This document shows positions 22,850 to 34,324 of a stretch of DNA of 59,542 bases, in pieces. Position 1 is the first letter of the stretch. Each line of letters starts with the position of its first letter. This stretch comes from Acephala macrosclerotiorum (taxonomy: Eukaryota; Ascomycota; Leotiomycetes; Helotiales; Mollisiaceae): NCBI GenBank assembly GCA_014904845.1, contig MU119491.1, positions 5,171-64,712 on the forward strand. Direction: 5' to 3'. Both the position numbers and the translations under genes were made by a program. The notes beneath the pieces were generated by a model. It had not been told where the DNA came from. It did no database searches and saw nothing but the letters and a program-made list of their open reading frames with translations.

Positions 22850-25525
22850 ATGGAGTCGTCACGAATATTCATCAAAGGCCTGCCGCCAAATATTACCGAG
22901 GAAGAGTTCAAGAAGCACTTTAGCGCGAAATCCGCCATCACCGATGCAAAATTAATTCCGCACAGGAGAATCGGCTACATTGGCTACAAAACACCAGAAG
23001 ATGCATCCAAAGCAGTCAAATACTTCAATCGGTCATTCATACGAATGTCAAAGATTGGAGTAGAGCTTGCTCGACCCGTATGTGGTCCAACATCCAATTG
23101 TGACTATCTGCTAACCAGCAATCAGATCTCTGATTCCACCCTCCCAGTATCCAGGAAAGCACAGCGAGAACAGGATCGAGAGAATGCCAAGAGTGCACGC
23201 AAAGCACAACCCGAAGTCACACTGAATGCCGCCACGAAGAGAAAGCGCAGCGATGTCGACGAGTCCGACCCCAAGTTGAAGGAGTTCCTAGAGGTAATGA
23301 AGCCGGCATCAAAGTCGAAGACATGGTCAGTACAAGAACCAGACTCCGAGGAACCGCCGACAAAAGTCCAAGCTATTGAGTTACCTGAGGGAGAGAGTGA
23401 TGGAGAATACGAGGCTGTCCCAAAGAAATCACGAAAGCAGAGTCCTCCTAGGCCTATTGCCCCAGTGGCAATTGAGGTACCCACGGTAGTGCAGCAGGTC
23501 GAGCCAGTCGCCCCAAATGCCACGGATGATGATTGGCTTAGATGTCGTACAAATAGATTATTGGATTTGATGGACCCAGAAGAGATCACTGCTCAGACGG
23601 CGGCTACAGCTAGCACAATTCCCGACGTTGTGGCTGAAACGACGGCAGACGTGCCAGACGAAACACAGCCAGCCGCCGAGATGGACATCGAGGAAGAAAC
23701 ACCAGCTGAAGAGAAGCAAGATCCTACTATTGAAGCAATCAAAGCGACAGGTCGGTTATTCGTAAGGAACCTGCCGTACACTGCAACTGAAGATGACCTG
23801 CGGAAGCACTTTGCTGCCCACGGAGCTCTAGAAGAGGTATGTTCTCACTCGTTTTCCTTGTGTTCCCCTCGCTTTCGTGATGAATATCCAGATAGGGACA
23901 GCTTATGTTACGGCATGTGATGTGAACTGGACGAATATTTTAGTAGATGCTTCGTGTTTTCTGAAAAACCAATACACTTCTCTTGATCCCTGGTATCAAT
24001 CAAAGTATCCGAGACTGACGCCCGATAATCATAGGTCCATCTGCCAGTCGATGCTTCTGGGAGCAGCAAAGGCTTTGTGCTTGTTCAGTATTCCGACCCG
24101 CAAGTTGCTGCTGAGGCTTTCCATAACCTTGATGGCGAGCCCTTCCAGGGTAGACTTTTGCACATCCTTCCTGCAACGGCCAAACGTGAGAACAAACTGG
24201 ACGACTTTGCGATCGCCAAGTTACCACTCAAGAAGCAGAAGCAGATCAAGAAGAAAGCCGAAGCATCTGCTACGACTTTCAACTGGAACTCTCTGTTTAT
24301 GAATCAAGATGCTGTCAATGAAGCAGTCGCTCACCGCCTCGGCGTATCAAAGTCTGAGATGCTGGACCCGACTTCCGCGGACTCTGGTGTGAAGCAAGCG
24401 ATAGCTGAGACCTCTGCCATCCAAGAGACGAAGTCGTACTTCAGAAAGCATGGTGTTGACCTCAACGCCTTCAAGGGACGTGAGCGTGGTGACACAAGCA
24501 TCCTCGTCAAGAACTTCCCATATGGAATGTCTCTTGAAGAGCTAAGGAAGATGTTCGAGGAATTCGGTCAGGTGCTTCGTGTCCTGATGCCTCCAATCGG
24601 CACGATCGCAATTGTCGAATTCGCCCAACCCACTCATGCCAGAGCAGCCTTCGCTAGTCTGGCCTATCGTCGGTTCAAGGACTCTGTGCTGTTCTTGGAG
24701 AAAGCTCCCAAAGATTTGTTTACCACGGCAGGCACTGGCGTTGTGACATCTGATATCAAAGGTGGCAACACTGCAGACCAGAAGCTTTCAACATCAGATC
24801 TTCTGGAGAGGGAGAGTACCGAGACCATTGATACGTCCACTTTGTTCGTCCGCAATCTCAACTTCACCACGACGAATGATCACCTTACTGAAATTTTCAA
24901 ACCCCTGGACGGCTTCATCTCAGCTCGTGTCAAGACGAAGACTAACCCAAAGAAGCCTGGCCAGGTTCTCAGTATGGGCTTTGGCTTTCTTGAATTCAAA
25001 ACCAAGGAACAAGCCCAGGCTGCACTCAAGGCAATGGATGGTTATGTTTTGGATGGGCATAAGTTGTTGGTCAAGGCGTCACACAAGGGACTCGATGCTG
25101 CGGAAGAGCGAAGAAAGGAGGATAAGGCCAAGAAATTGGCCGGGAAACGCACAAAGATCATCATCAAGAATCTGCCATTCGAAGCCACCAAGAAAAACGT
25201 CCGAGATCTTTTCAGTGCGTACGGCCAGCTTCGTTCAGTTCGTGTACCCAAAAAGTTCGATTATACTACTCGTGGCTTTGCTTTCGCAAATTTCATTACG
25301 GCCCGGGAAGCGGAGAATGCACTAGAGGCTCTGAAAGACACACATCTTCTCGGCCGTCGCCTTGTTCTCGAATTCGCCGCAGAGGATACCGTGGATGCCG
25401 AAGAGGAAATCGCGAAGATGGAGGAGAAGGTTGGCGCGCAGGTCAACAAAGTTGCAATCCACAAACTCACGGGTGGAGGTCGCAAGAAATTCAATATTGG
25501 CGACGAAGAGGCAGGTGAGGACTAG
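22850..25525 (+). CDS. mrd1: Mrd1, multiple-RRM ribosome biogenesis factor (RBM19 family)
   Basis: Mrd1 binds pre-rRNA in the nucleolus and is needed for 18S rRNA processing and small-subunit assembly. Exons 22850-23077, 23126-23836 and 24035-25525 give 809 aa, near the usual fungal size. Intron 1 (48 nt) has GTATGT and TGCTAAC; intron 2 (198 nt) runs GTATGT to CATAG and splits RRM2. Five RRMs are visible by their RNP2/RNP1 motifs: RRM1 about 3-76 (RIFIKGLPPNITEEEFKKHF), RRM2 about 289-367 (RLFVRNLPYTATEDDLRKHF), RRM3 about 467-540 (SILVKNFPYG), RRM4 about 577-660 (TLFVRNLNFTTT; MGFGFLEF) and RRM5 about 685-765 (IIIKNLPFEAT; RGFAFANF). Number and order match fungal Mrd1. The start is the ATG before ESSRIFIKG. 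Confidence 0.95.
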
Positions 25526-26449
25526 AGGAGGTATTTGTCGATAATGTCTTCGAGGGCCAAAGGGATCAATTTTTTCGCGTATGTGCGGAAGCAATTGCCC
25601 CCCTTGCCGCCCATGCCCCAATCATATTTGATGATACCCCTACTCACACACAATATCAGTGCCCCTCCTTTGCAGATATGTATTTGGTGTTGAGGAAATA
25701 TTGTCTTCAGGCACCCAAGGCCAATATTTTTGATAATTTAGGCACGTTACACAGTAAGTGAAGGGGTGTCACGCGATCCATTTCAAGCTCCCATACCTAG
25801 ACAGCACCACGAGCTTTTGCTAGTTTATGCTTAAGTTTCAATTCATTGTCCTGACAGATTGATAACATTCCGCCCCTCGGGAGCTTCCCACGTGGGTGAG
25901 TAATGCCACATACTTTCCCAAGGTGACGGCATTCCTGTAGTCACTGCAGGAACGATCTCCGAAAACAAAGATGTTCTCCACACACAATATCCTTGCATCA
26001 AGGGCTCGGAACTTGACCAGTCCTGCTCGAGAAAATTCCTGCTGCCTCTAAAGTCTGGCTCTAACGAAAACGTTGTGGGGTGTTTCTGAGAGTGAGTACA
26101 CTTCTGGGCTCTTTAACAGTCTGGTTGATCCAATCCCGCTGTCCGCCACCCTGCATGTAGACCTACACTGTCGTTGGTCCAGTTCGTCGTGAAAAGAAGG
26201 ACCCCGTTCCTCTTTATAAGCTTGGATCTGCTCTTTCATTCTCGAGTCGGCTGTTGGCATTCTCTTCTCTCTTCAGTCACCACCTTTTCGCTGCCATTCC
26301 TCTAAGCATTTCTTACTGCAATCCTTTCACTTTCCAACCAACAGAAGGCCTTTGCTTACTGCCTGACGACTCACGCATGTATGCTCTAGCACAGCTTTTA
26401 CAGAGTCTCAACTGAGGTGAAGCATTCTTAGGCTAGTATTAGACGTCTC
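25526..26449 (+). promoter_or_regulatory. Upstream region of the TEA factor with five CATTCY sites
   Basis: CATTCC/T, the element bound by Aspergillus AbaA, occurs on the plus strand at 25930, 26237, 26258, 26295 and 26423, all within 520 bp of the TEA-factor start. AbaA activates its own gene in Aspergillus nidulans, so autoregulation is a reasonable inference. The rest of the region shows no ORF of note. Confidence 0.45.
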
Positions 26450-28919
26450 ATGGAAGCTCGTCGACATATTTTGCCATCTAATTACCCACCTCTGCCAACG
26501 CTGGACGATCCCTTCCCTAGAGACAGACAACCTCTTGCTGATTCAGCAGGCAACGCCCGACTTCACACCCTGGCTTCAGCAAATCACGGCCATGATAGCA
26601 AAGGATTCTCATCGAGGCTGGAAAGGCCCATGTATTCTATTCCCACAGTGCCATCACAACCTGCACGACAGCCAATAGCAAATACATTGGAGTTGCGTCG
26701 TCAGAATACTCGAAAGCGACGCCACATGAGGTTCAGTCGAAATCCTATCGTTGACTCACCACAGTATCAGGCATATCGGGCACGTCAGAACCGGGACGGT
26801 AACCCTAATGAGCTAAAATGGCCGGAAATTCTGGAGGTTGCTTTCCTCGATGGTGGGTCAGCTTCCGCGTGCTTTCTTCCAATGCTTACCACGACGTAGC
26901 ACTTGTTGAGATACCTACCATGAACAAATGTAAATATTCTTACGGGGGTAAACCACACGGTAGAAACGAGTTAATCAAAGAGTATCTGTGGATCGCATAC
27001 CTGCAAAGTCTGCCTATGGGTGCTCATCCTGATATTGGAATGATGCGAACTCGAAAGCAAGTATCCAGTCATATCCAGGTCCTCAAAGGGTTTCTTCGGG
27101 ACCATCCTGCATGTAAGTTCTTCACAATCGACGAGATTGAAGCTGATAGAAGACAGTTCCACGTCTATTTCCGCCCAAGAAAAGCCCAAAGAACGGATTT
27201 GAGGACTCATTCAAGGACGATCCATGCTTGAAGGCTCTGTCGGAGGGGCGTCTCCCAAATAAAAGGTATGATCAATACGACAACATCAACCACATGATCT
27301 CAATCAACCACAACCCCGTTCGACCGGTCTTGTTCTGGCTCTTGATGTCGACCATCTCGAATTTTCGTGAAGGCGATAACAACGATGAGGGCGAAGTAGC
27401 ACATAGATTTACCAATATTTCTGTCGAAAAACACCGGGATAGCTTGGAATCTGTCATTGGATGGCGGCAAAAGTTTCCTCGTCTGCATCAGCTTGATATG
27501 GATGGCGAGTTGAACAATTGCGACATCATTCATATGAGCGCGGCCCTCAATCTACTTGCCGCTGAGCCACCACCAGGATCAGAGCTTATCAGTCAATCTA
27601 TCCTGTCGATTCCAGGCAAACAACCTTCTCACTGCTCATGGCGGATGGTCACGACTCTTCACAAGCCGCCCGAGCTTTATCGCGATCCCATCATGGATGA
27701 ACGGTTAGAGAACGAAGCACAATCTGTCGACATTATATCCGTGTCAGATGCGGAGACTAGGATCAAGGCATCTTTTCCGATATTCCACTGGGCGCACGCT
27801 TTCAGCTGTCTCGTCGGCATTCAATCGCAATATGAAGAGCAGCAAAGAAGCCTACAAACTTACGGATCGACATCGGAACCTCTGGTAAGACCAGCTTGCG
27901 ACTTCGTCGAGCAAGTAGCCATGTACCAAGAAGTCCAATCTGCAGCAGGTCCCGCGATGCCATTCATCCGCCGAGCAGTAATCATCTGGACATTCCACCA
28001 AACAGGAGAAGGAGAAGGAAACGGTACAAACTGGCGATACCTCGAACCTCCACCAGCTCGACGAATGTGCATGTCTCCATCACCTCACCCCTCGCACCTT
28101 GTCTCCTCCGCCATGAACGAAAACTTCAACGACTGGGCCGAAGCCCCCCTCCACCTCCAACAACCTAACATGCTCGACCCCTTCGTCCAAGACCTGGCCA
28201 CTCCACCCCAAACAGCCGGCCTCCAATCCCCCTTTGGCGCCTTATCAGGATACCCCTTCTCAGCTCCCGGTTACAATCTCCCTATCGAGAACCTCAGTTT
28301 CGTCTCTACCTCAACAGTCGATAGTGAAGCAACGCTTGTAGATCATGACGCCTCGGCGGTAGCTAATATCGATCATTTCCTCTCAAACGTGAACATGGCG
28401 GACTATAACCAAGACGCATCTACCTGGCAACTTCCCACAACCCAGAATTTTGACGCCGATCCCGCATGGGCAGCCTACAATAACCCATCCTCCACCCCAG
28501 CTGTCGGTTGGGACGACAGCAAGAACCACAGCTGGCCCGACCTCCCCGATCCCAAACACATGAATTGGGCCGAGGAAACAAGTCCGAAACATGAATGGAC
28601 GGAAGCCAGTTCTCCAAGTAAACATTTGACGTTCCCAGAGCATACTAGTCCTGGGAAACATTTGGGGTATATTGAGCCGAGTCCGAGTAAGCATGCAAAT
28701 TATATTGAGCAGAGCATTGAGCAGAAACTTTTGCCTTGGATTGAGGGACACCCGAATGGTGATGTTCATGAACCTACACTTCATGATCTTAGCACAGAAC
28801 CTCTACAGGAAATCGACACGAATGGAAATGGTGCAACGCAGACGCCAAAGGCCGGGATTGAGGAGTGGAGCCATCCGGATGATGGATTTGATTATACGCA
28901 GCTGGAGAGGTTGAAGTAA
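26450..28919 (+). CDS. abaA: TEA/ATTS-domain transcription factor, AbaA/Tec1-like
   Basis: AbaA/Tec1 factors bind CATTCY through a TEA domain and control conidiophore or filament development. Exons 26450-26852, 26900-27112 and 27157-28919 give 792 aa. Intron 1 (47 nt: GTGGGT to CGTAG) and intron 2 (44 nt: GTAAGT, CTGAT, GACAG) are both needed; leaving intron 2 in shifts the frame and stops at about 27231. The TEA domain spans about 122-205: KWPEILEVAFLDAL, GGKPHGRNELIKEYLWIAYL and MRTRKQVSSHIQVLKGFLRD, the DNA-recognition helix region. Just after, FPPKKSPKNGFEDSFKDDPC and CLKALSEGRLPN are seen. The C-terminal half is Pro/Ser/Asn-rich, and residues roughly 690-750 carry repeated SPKH/SPSKH units. 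The gene symbol rests on domain similarity, not on proven orthology. Confidence 0.85.
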
Positions 28920-30054
28920 GGCTGTGTTTTGGAGTTTGGGTGATTTAGGGGATTTGAAAAGAGATAGGAAAGGGGAAACGGAGGGGAGGTGGATCTTGGG
29001 TGATGTTATGGTGAGCACTTTTAATTCAACTTCCGTGTTTTTTTGATGCATTATACAGTCCTTACTATAGCTATAATTATCTTTCCTTACGACGCTATGA
29101 GCAAAAGTCGAACTTCTGTGTTCCTGCTTCAGATGTTCTGCTCAATTCTTATCGTCGCACGTGACTATGTTTATAGACTTGGTGTTTCTTCCTTTTTTCC
29201 AGGTATCTTGCTTTCCTTGAATGTTCCCTTAGTTAGGGTCGCCAATTATTCATGTCGCCCTAGAGGCACATTTATTGTGTAAATCAATTCTCGGGCGTAC
29301 TCCCTGTGCGAGCGCAAGATTTACCCCTTTCCGTCCTCGCCAAGGGGGAATGCGCTAGTCCCGATCGTCCTTGCGCCTTCCACAATCCCTTTTCCTCTCC
29401 CGGTTCCAAGGCATCGTAACGCAAGATCTGGCATAGAAGTATCGAATAGCTCGAGGTATAATAACAATCTTGACTGTCCCTTATTCGATTGTTTCCTTCA
29501 TTCGAGGAAGGACGATATCAAACTCTCACCTTCTAGTTTCAAACTTTCCATCGAGACTTCCGTTCTCGAACCTGCCATTTCAGATTTTATCTAGTCCTTT
29601 CGTTCAACGAAATAGTATGAAACATCACCTAGTGGGCTTTTAGAGCAAAGGCATCTCTTTTGTAAACCGAGTCTCAAATATGGCGAGGCACAGGCCCGAG
29701 GACAGTTACTTATCTCGACGTTTCGTGTCAGCTCATTCACACTAGTCTCCTCCAAGTGCTGCACCTATTGTTTGTTTTGGTTTCTCTCAAGACGCCCTCG
29801 CAGTCTGGGATCATGTCTTGAAGTTATCTTTAGTTTTGGGGGAGTCTCGAGCTTGAAGTCCGTAATTCTTTCTCATGATGGTTTAGGATTTTGTAAGCAT
29901 TTCTACATAAGTATCCCATCATCCATAAACTGTACCTCATTTTCAGCCCCCTTGTATCTCTTCATTCTATCTACGCCAGTGCCTTCTCACCTTTCTCGCC
30001 ATCTCTACATTTCAAAGACTTTTTTCGGTTCACCCCTCATCACTTTCAAGTAGC
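28920..30054. other. Intergenic, no gene seen
   Basis: 1.1 kb between two plus-strand genes. Pyrimidine-rich tracts near 29940-30050 look like the 5' UTR of the SprT-like gene at 30055. Confidence 0.4.
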
Positions 30055-30977
30055 ATGTCACGATGCTTTCTGATTCCCAGTCGCAACAGAAGCGCCAGTG
30101 CCTGGACTCGATTTGCTCATGACCATGACGAAGTCGAAACGAGATTCCTCGACAACTTTCATGAGATAGACGACGATAACATCCAGCAATTCCACGACGC
30201 AGGGCTCTCTGATCTCGATGCCAAAACAGATGATTATTCTCCAGAGGACAATGATCTTTTACAGGATTATTTCAACAGCTTCAACGACATGTTCTTCTTC
30301 AGTGCCTTGTCGGGCGATCGTTGCGGTCTTCGGATGGTCTGCAAGTACGACGAAAATGGCCATCGGGACTCGGAATGGTTGGACAATCGACGCTCTGAGG
30401 GTCTTGACGGATCGGCTTCTGATCGTCGACCCAACAAACGTAGTCGAAGTGGCGGATTTTCAGCAATATTAATATATCAGTTGGGCGTCCCTGCAAATGC
30501 AGAGTATCGGCTCCAAAGCTACGTCGAAACTTGCTGCACGAAATGGTCCACGCATTCATCCATGTTTATACCTGTTACTGCAATCGTTGCAAAAGGAGCT
30601 TCGAGACCGAAGACGGGCAGTACGGACATGGGAGTACATGGCACGCCATGGCAACGGAACTAGAAGAGTTTGTCAAAGACAAGCTGGACCTTGATGTTGA
30701 CCTCGGTATTCTCCCTGCAATGGTTGAGGAGTGGCAATCGACTGGCGCAGATCTTGACCAGGTGGATCTCAGGGGCCTCGGCTCAGACGATGTAGAAGAC
30801 ATGGTGAATGGCCCGAGAGACTCCGATCAAGAGTGTTGCACTAGCAGTGAAGACGACAGCGGTAGCTTCGAAAGCTCCTCTGAGGACGGAATTGGGTATC
30901 TGCACTCTGACGACGATTCTTCTGACAAGTCGGACGAATCGTCCTCTGATGGCAATGATGCATATTGCAGCATTTGA
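30055..30977 (+). pseudogene. SprT-like zinc metalloprotease with one-base frameshift (copy 3)
   Basis: ATG at 30055 opens a frame with an acidic N-terminus, then FNDMFFFSALSGDRCGLRMV and AILIYQ. It runs up to YRLQSYVET at about 30530, where it should enter the catalytic helix. The helix LLHEMVHAFIHVY is present but in another frame from 30531. Copy 1 reads SYAETILHEM at the same point, so a single missing base between 30529 and 30531 explains the break; no GT-AG intron fits. Downstream are CYCNRC, the third-ligand motif GHGSTWHAMATELEEF and an acidic Ser/Asp tail to TGA at 30977. All zinc ligands are intact, making this the best-preserved of the three copies. It may be a recent pseudogene, a sequencing error, or need frameshifting. 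Confidence 0.75.
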
Positions 30978-32766
30978 TGGTATACAACTTTTTGGAAAGA
31001 AAAGTAGTGAACAGAGTACAGGACTTGTAAACTCATGGCTGATGGGCAGGTAATCATCACGGGGGAAGAGAGATGTGGGTTATGTAGTGCTCTCAAGTAA
31101 AGTAATTGAACCTGAAACAGACCTTTCCGAAAGGAAAAGTGGTCAGCAAAGTAAAGTACTTGTAAACCTCAGGACTGAAGCGCCCGGAAATTTCACGTGG
31201 AAGAGAGGCGTGAATTGGAAATACCATAGTGCTGAAGTGTGGATTTCTAGTACCTAGAATTTGTCCACCAAAAGTGCTACATACTGATCATAGCCTCTGG
31301 TAAGGATGTTATTTAATATAGTTACAGCCATTCTTCTTCCCAAAAGTAGTCATCTTGACCAGACATCCATTTCCAACTCTATGTTCCAGCATCTATTGAT
31401 GGGAGGAAATCTAATTAATTCCTGGATGCATCCTGTGTGCGGTTTTCAGGTAGATCGTAGATCGTGCCCTTGGGGCGGCTTCTGTTTCCAGGTTTGGCTT
31501 TGCCATGATGTTTGTGGTGTAGACAGTACTCTGACAATGTTGAGATGGATCGTTCTTCCAGAGGATTTGCGATCGATTTGAGATTGGAGTATCGCGAAGT
31601 GCTTTCAGACATACTCATCATCATCTTCGATGTGTGCCCTACTTTGTCGAATTGATGGGCCACTGGCTGGAGCTGTTTCGCCGAATTGGGTCCGAGATCT
31701 TGATTGTCTGAGGATGGGAAGGAGGTAGAGAGGGATCAGAAGACCAAAAACGAGAACAGCCTGCCTATATTCTGCTTAGACAAATCATATTACAGTAGCT
31801 CTGAAATCGACGATTTACCTGTGATGAGAACTGTCTCCAGTGCCGTGTTTCAAAGTCCCGCAAAAAAGCTTTTCAAAATCGAGGATGGGATGGCTTGTCC
31901 TTGATCTTGGGGGAGGGGGATGGGACTTGATCGCGGGTGGATTGACAGTGGACAATGTGATTGACAGCGCACCAGTTCTATTGTTGGCGGTACAGAGAGG
32001 GCGAATTGGAGGTCTTCTCCCTGGTGTTAAGCCTTTGAACGGATGTGGTTGGGAGGTTAATGGTGGTGAAGCCCCTTTCCGTTGACAGCAGAGAGAGGGG
32101 TGGATTGAGAGGCAATCAACAAGTGTATTGCACAACGCAACGTGCGAAACACCAAAAGAAAACAGAGTCAAATTCAAAAAGACAAATAGCCCCCCTTCGT
32201 GTGCAAAATTGATTCATTTGAAGCTGGAAGGCTATAGGTTGAAGTGACCGAAGTCACATCCCCGTCGGAGCTAGGCCAAGACTGGTTGGGCTCGCTCCAC
32301 GACCTGCCCATTTCCAAAATTATTCTGCTACTCCAAGAATTCCAACAAAGAAAACTTCTATCACAGCTTTCATCAACAACACCAAACGTTGAGCTGCCAA
32401 CGTTGCGTTGTGGTATGTTGGTCCTGGTTCTTGATTGCTTCTCTGCTGGGCGAAGGTTGACAGCAACGGCCTAGGCCTGGAAAGTCTCGGAGAAAAGGAA
32501 CCAGATCGAGGCCCTTCCTGGTAAGCATATCTCGGACTCTATGATCAGAGGGAAATGCCGCCCGAAGCAGCTACCACTTCACGGCAGGCACCCTCGGCAT
32601 CGGATGCGTCGAAATGATCGTAACCAAGCTGATGCCACAAACAGGAAGGGGCTTTCTGCCTTCGGGCTCGATACCTTCTCTGATCTGAAGGAGAGGAAAC
32701 TGCTTCCGCTGTCGACAACCCGAAGAGTGGCCTCGCACGAACGCTCTTGCTGCCGCCATCAGCAGC
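30978..32766. other. Spacer with no confident gene
   Basis: Short ORFs on both strands. A minus-strand frame at 31815-32177 lacks an ATG at its start. A plus-strand frame at 32244-32474 (ISKIILLLQEFQQRKLL) starts with GTG and is not convincing alone; it could be a decayed upstream exon of the next gene. Confidence 0.3.
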
Positions 32767-33231
32767 ATGAGAATCAACAACGATCCTGCCCGGCCTTCCG
32801 AAGTAATGGAGGTTCACCCGGGCTGGTCAAGCAACGAGCATGAATACCTTTTCGACCTCGTGAAGCGCAAGCTCAAGGAAGTCGAGATGAATTTGACACC
32901 TAAGAACTTTGACCCCATTGCCGACAGCATGGAGAATGTCTGTTCAAGCAAGATGATCCAGGAGGGCGACGAAATGGTAGCTACGAGATTCAAGCACTAC
33001 ATCTTTTCCGCTGCCGCACCTCCGGATTTCCCGGGACATACGGACACATCGTTGAAAGAGAGGCATAGGTAGGAATATCCGACTTTCCCTTGCTTGTTGT
33101 GACTGACACGATTTTGCAGCTCTCGCGTGGCCTTGGGCGCGCCAATATTCGTTGTGTCACCAAATTCTCTACCCTCAATCGAACCGGCTTGCAGTGCGGC
33201 TATCTCGGTTGTGCCCTTTAAGAACAGCTGA
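32767..33231 (+). CDS. Hypothetical protein, two exons
   Basis: Exons 32767-33068 and 33120-33231 join across a 51-nt intron (GTAGGA, branch GACTGAC, TTTGCAG) to give 137 aa. The protein contains HPGWSSNEHEYLFDLVKRKL and NFDPIADSMENV, which look like a folded helical domain, followed by a hydrophobic C-terminus (GAPIFVVSPNSLPSIE). I do not recognise the family. The tail may be a degraded remnant, since neighbouring sequence is gene debris. A good splice pair and continuous frame support a real or recently real gene. Confidence 0.4.
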
Positions 33232-33928
33232 AGATGGGTTCGGCCATAGTGCCGTTGCTGGTACCGTTAAGCTCTAAAGCGATCCCGCCATCGGTTGCGA
33301 TGCTGACTCGCGCTGGACTTGTTTATAGGAGGCTCTCGAAAAAGAGGTTCAATGCTCCTCATCTCACTTCTAGACGACTTGACGAGTGCTGACAGCGGCC
33401 TGGTTCCTCTAGCGAAAGCTGCAGAATACTTCCATGCCCCAGAGAACTGCGCCGAAGCAGAGAAGGACGTGACTGGGATTGGGTCCTAGATCTGCCTGCC
33501 TCTCGACGGTTGTACGACCGGAGCAGAAGGCCCCAGCTTCAACCTGGGAGCTGGGATCCGTTTTCTCTGCTGTACAAGAGAATTCTGATAGGTACGACGG
33601 CATACGGTATACTGCATGCTCAGAAGAGAAAGAACCTTTCTCGACTCAAGAAATGAGGCGTGCACCAAGTCCCGGCGGAGTACTGGAGGTGTCGCTAAAG
33701 AAGGTCAGTGAAGCTTACCGTTGTCTAGCTATGCTCGAAGCTAACACTTCTTGATTATAGACTTCGTAGTCTCCACAACGCAGCACACGATGTCGACTAG
33801 CAAACATAATTCCAAGACAGACGATATGGAGCCGCAGACATGAGCTGGAGCGTTCTTTCTGTCGTCAATCAATACAAAGTACAGGAGATAAGTAGGCGCC
33901 CATTGCCACGAACTACCGAGGCTAAGCA

Positions 33929-34324
33929 GTGCTACCAACTCTCATAAAAGCAGCAGTAGAGAGAACATATTCCTTAGCGGATTCCGACTTCCATGGCCAC
34001 CGTCCTGCTGTCTATCAGCCTGGGATTATTGAGACCGTTCAGCTGTGTTTGCACGACGGTCGATGGACCCACGTTATGCATTACTGCAGCGAAGGAGACC
34101 TGTTGAACTTGATTAGCCTGAATTATCTGTCAAAGGAAGAGCATCTTTCAAGTTGACGCTGCATCTTTAAGCAGCTTATCCGAGGAGTAGACTACCTTCA
34201 CGGCCACGGAGTTGCTCATCGTGACATCAAGCCGGAGAACTTGCTCATCACGAAGGATGATACCTTGAAGATCACCGGCTTTGGTTCATGCTGGCATCTA
34301 GCCACTCTTCTGCTGTCTAGATGA
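33929..34324 (+). pseudogene. Serine/threonine protein kinase relict
   Basis: One frame carries kinase motifs in order: HPGIIETVQL-like QPGIIETVQLCLHDGR (subdomain IV-V), YCSEGDLLNLI, then an in-frame TGA at 34154-34156. After it come [20 protein letters not shown] and [12 protein letters not shown] (subdomain VIb, catalytic HRDxKxxN intact), then LKITGFGSC where DFG is expected. It ends at TGA 34322-34324. The ATP-binding glycine loop and the C-lobe after subdomain VII are missing. The VIb block resembles fungal Hal4/Sat4-like kinases, but the fragment is too short for assignment. The TGA and the DFG-to-GFG change show it is not active as read. Confidence 0.75.

Noticed and set aside
24762..25325. 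187-codon plus-strand frame
   Set aside because: Out-of-phase shadow of the Mrd1 RRM4-RRM5 exon.
27108..27235. Apparent frameshift in the TEA factor between FHVYFRP and DDPCLKALSEG
   Set aside because: A 44-nt intron (27113-27156, GTAAGT...GACAG with a CTGAT branch site) restores one continuous frame, so no frameshift is needed.
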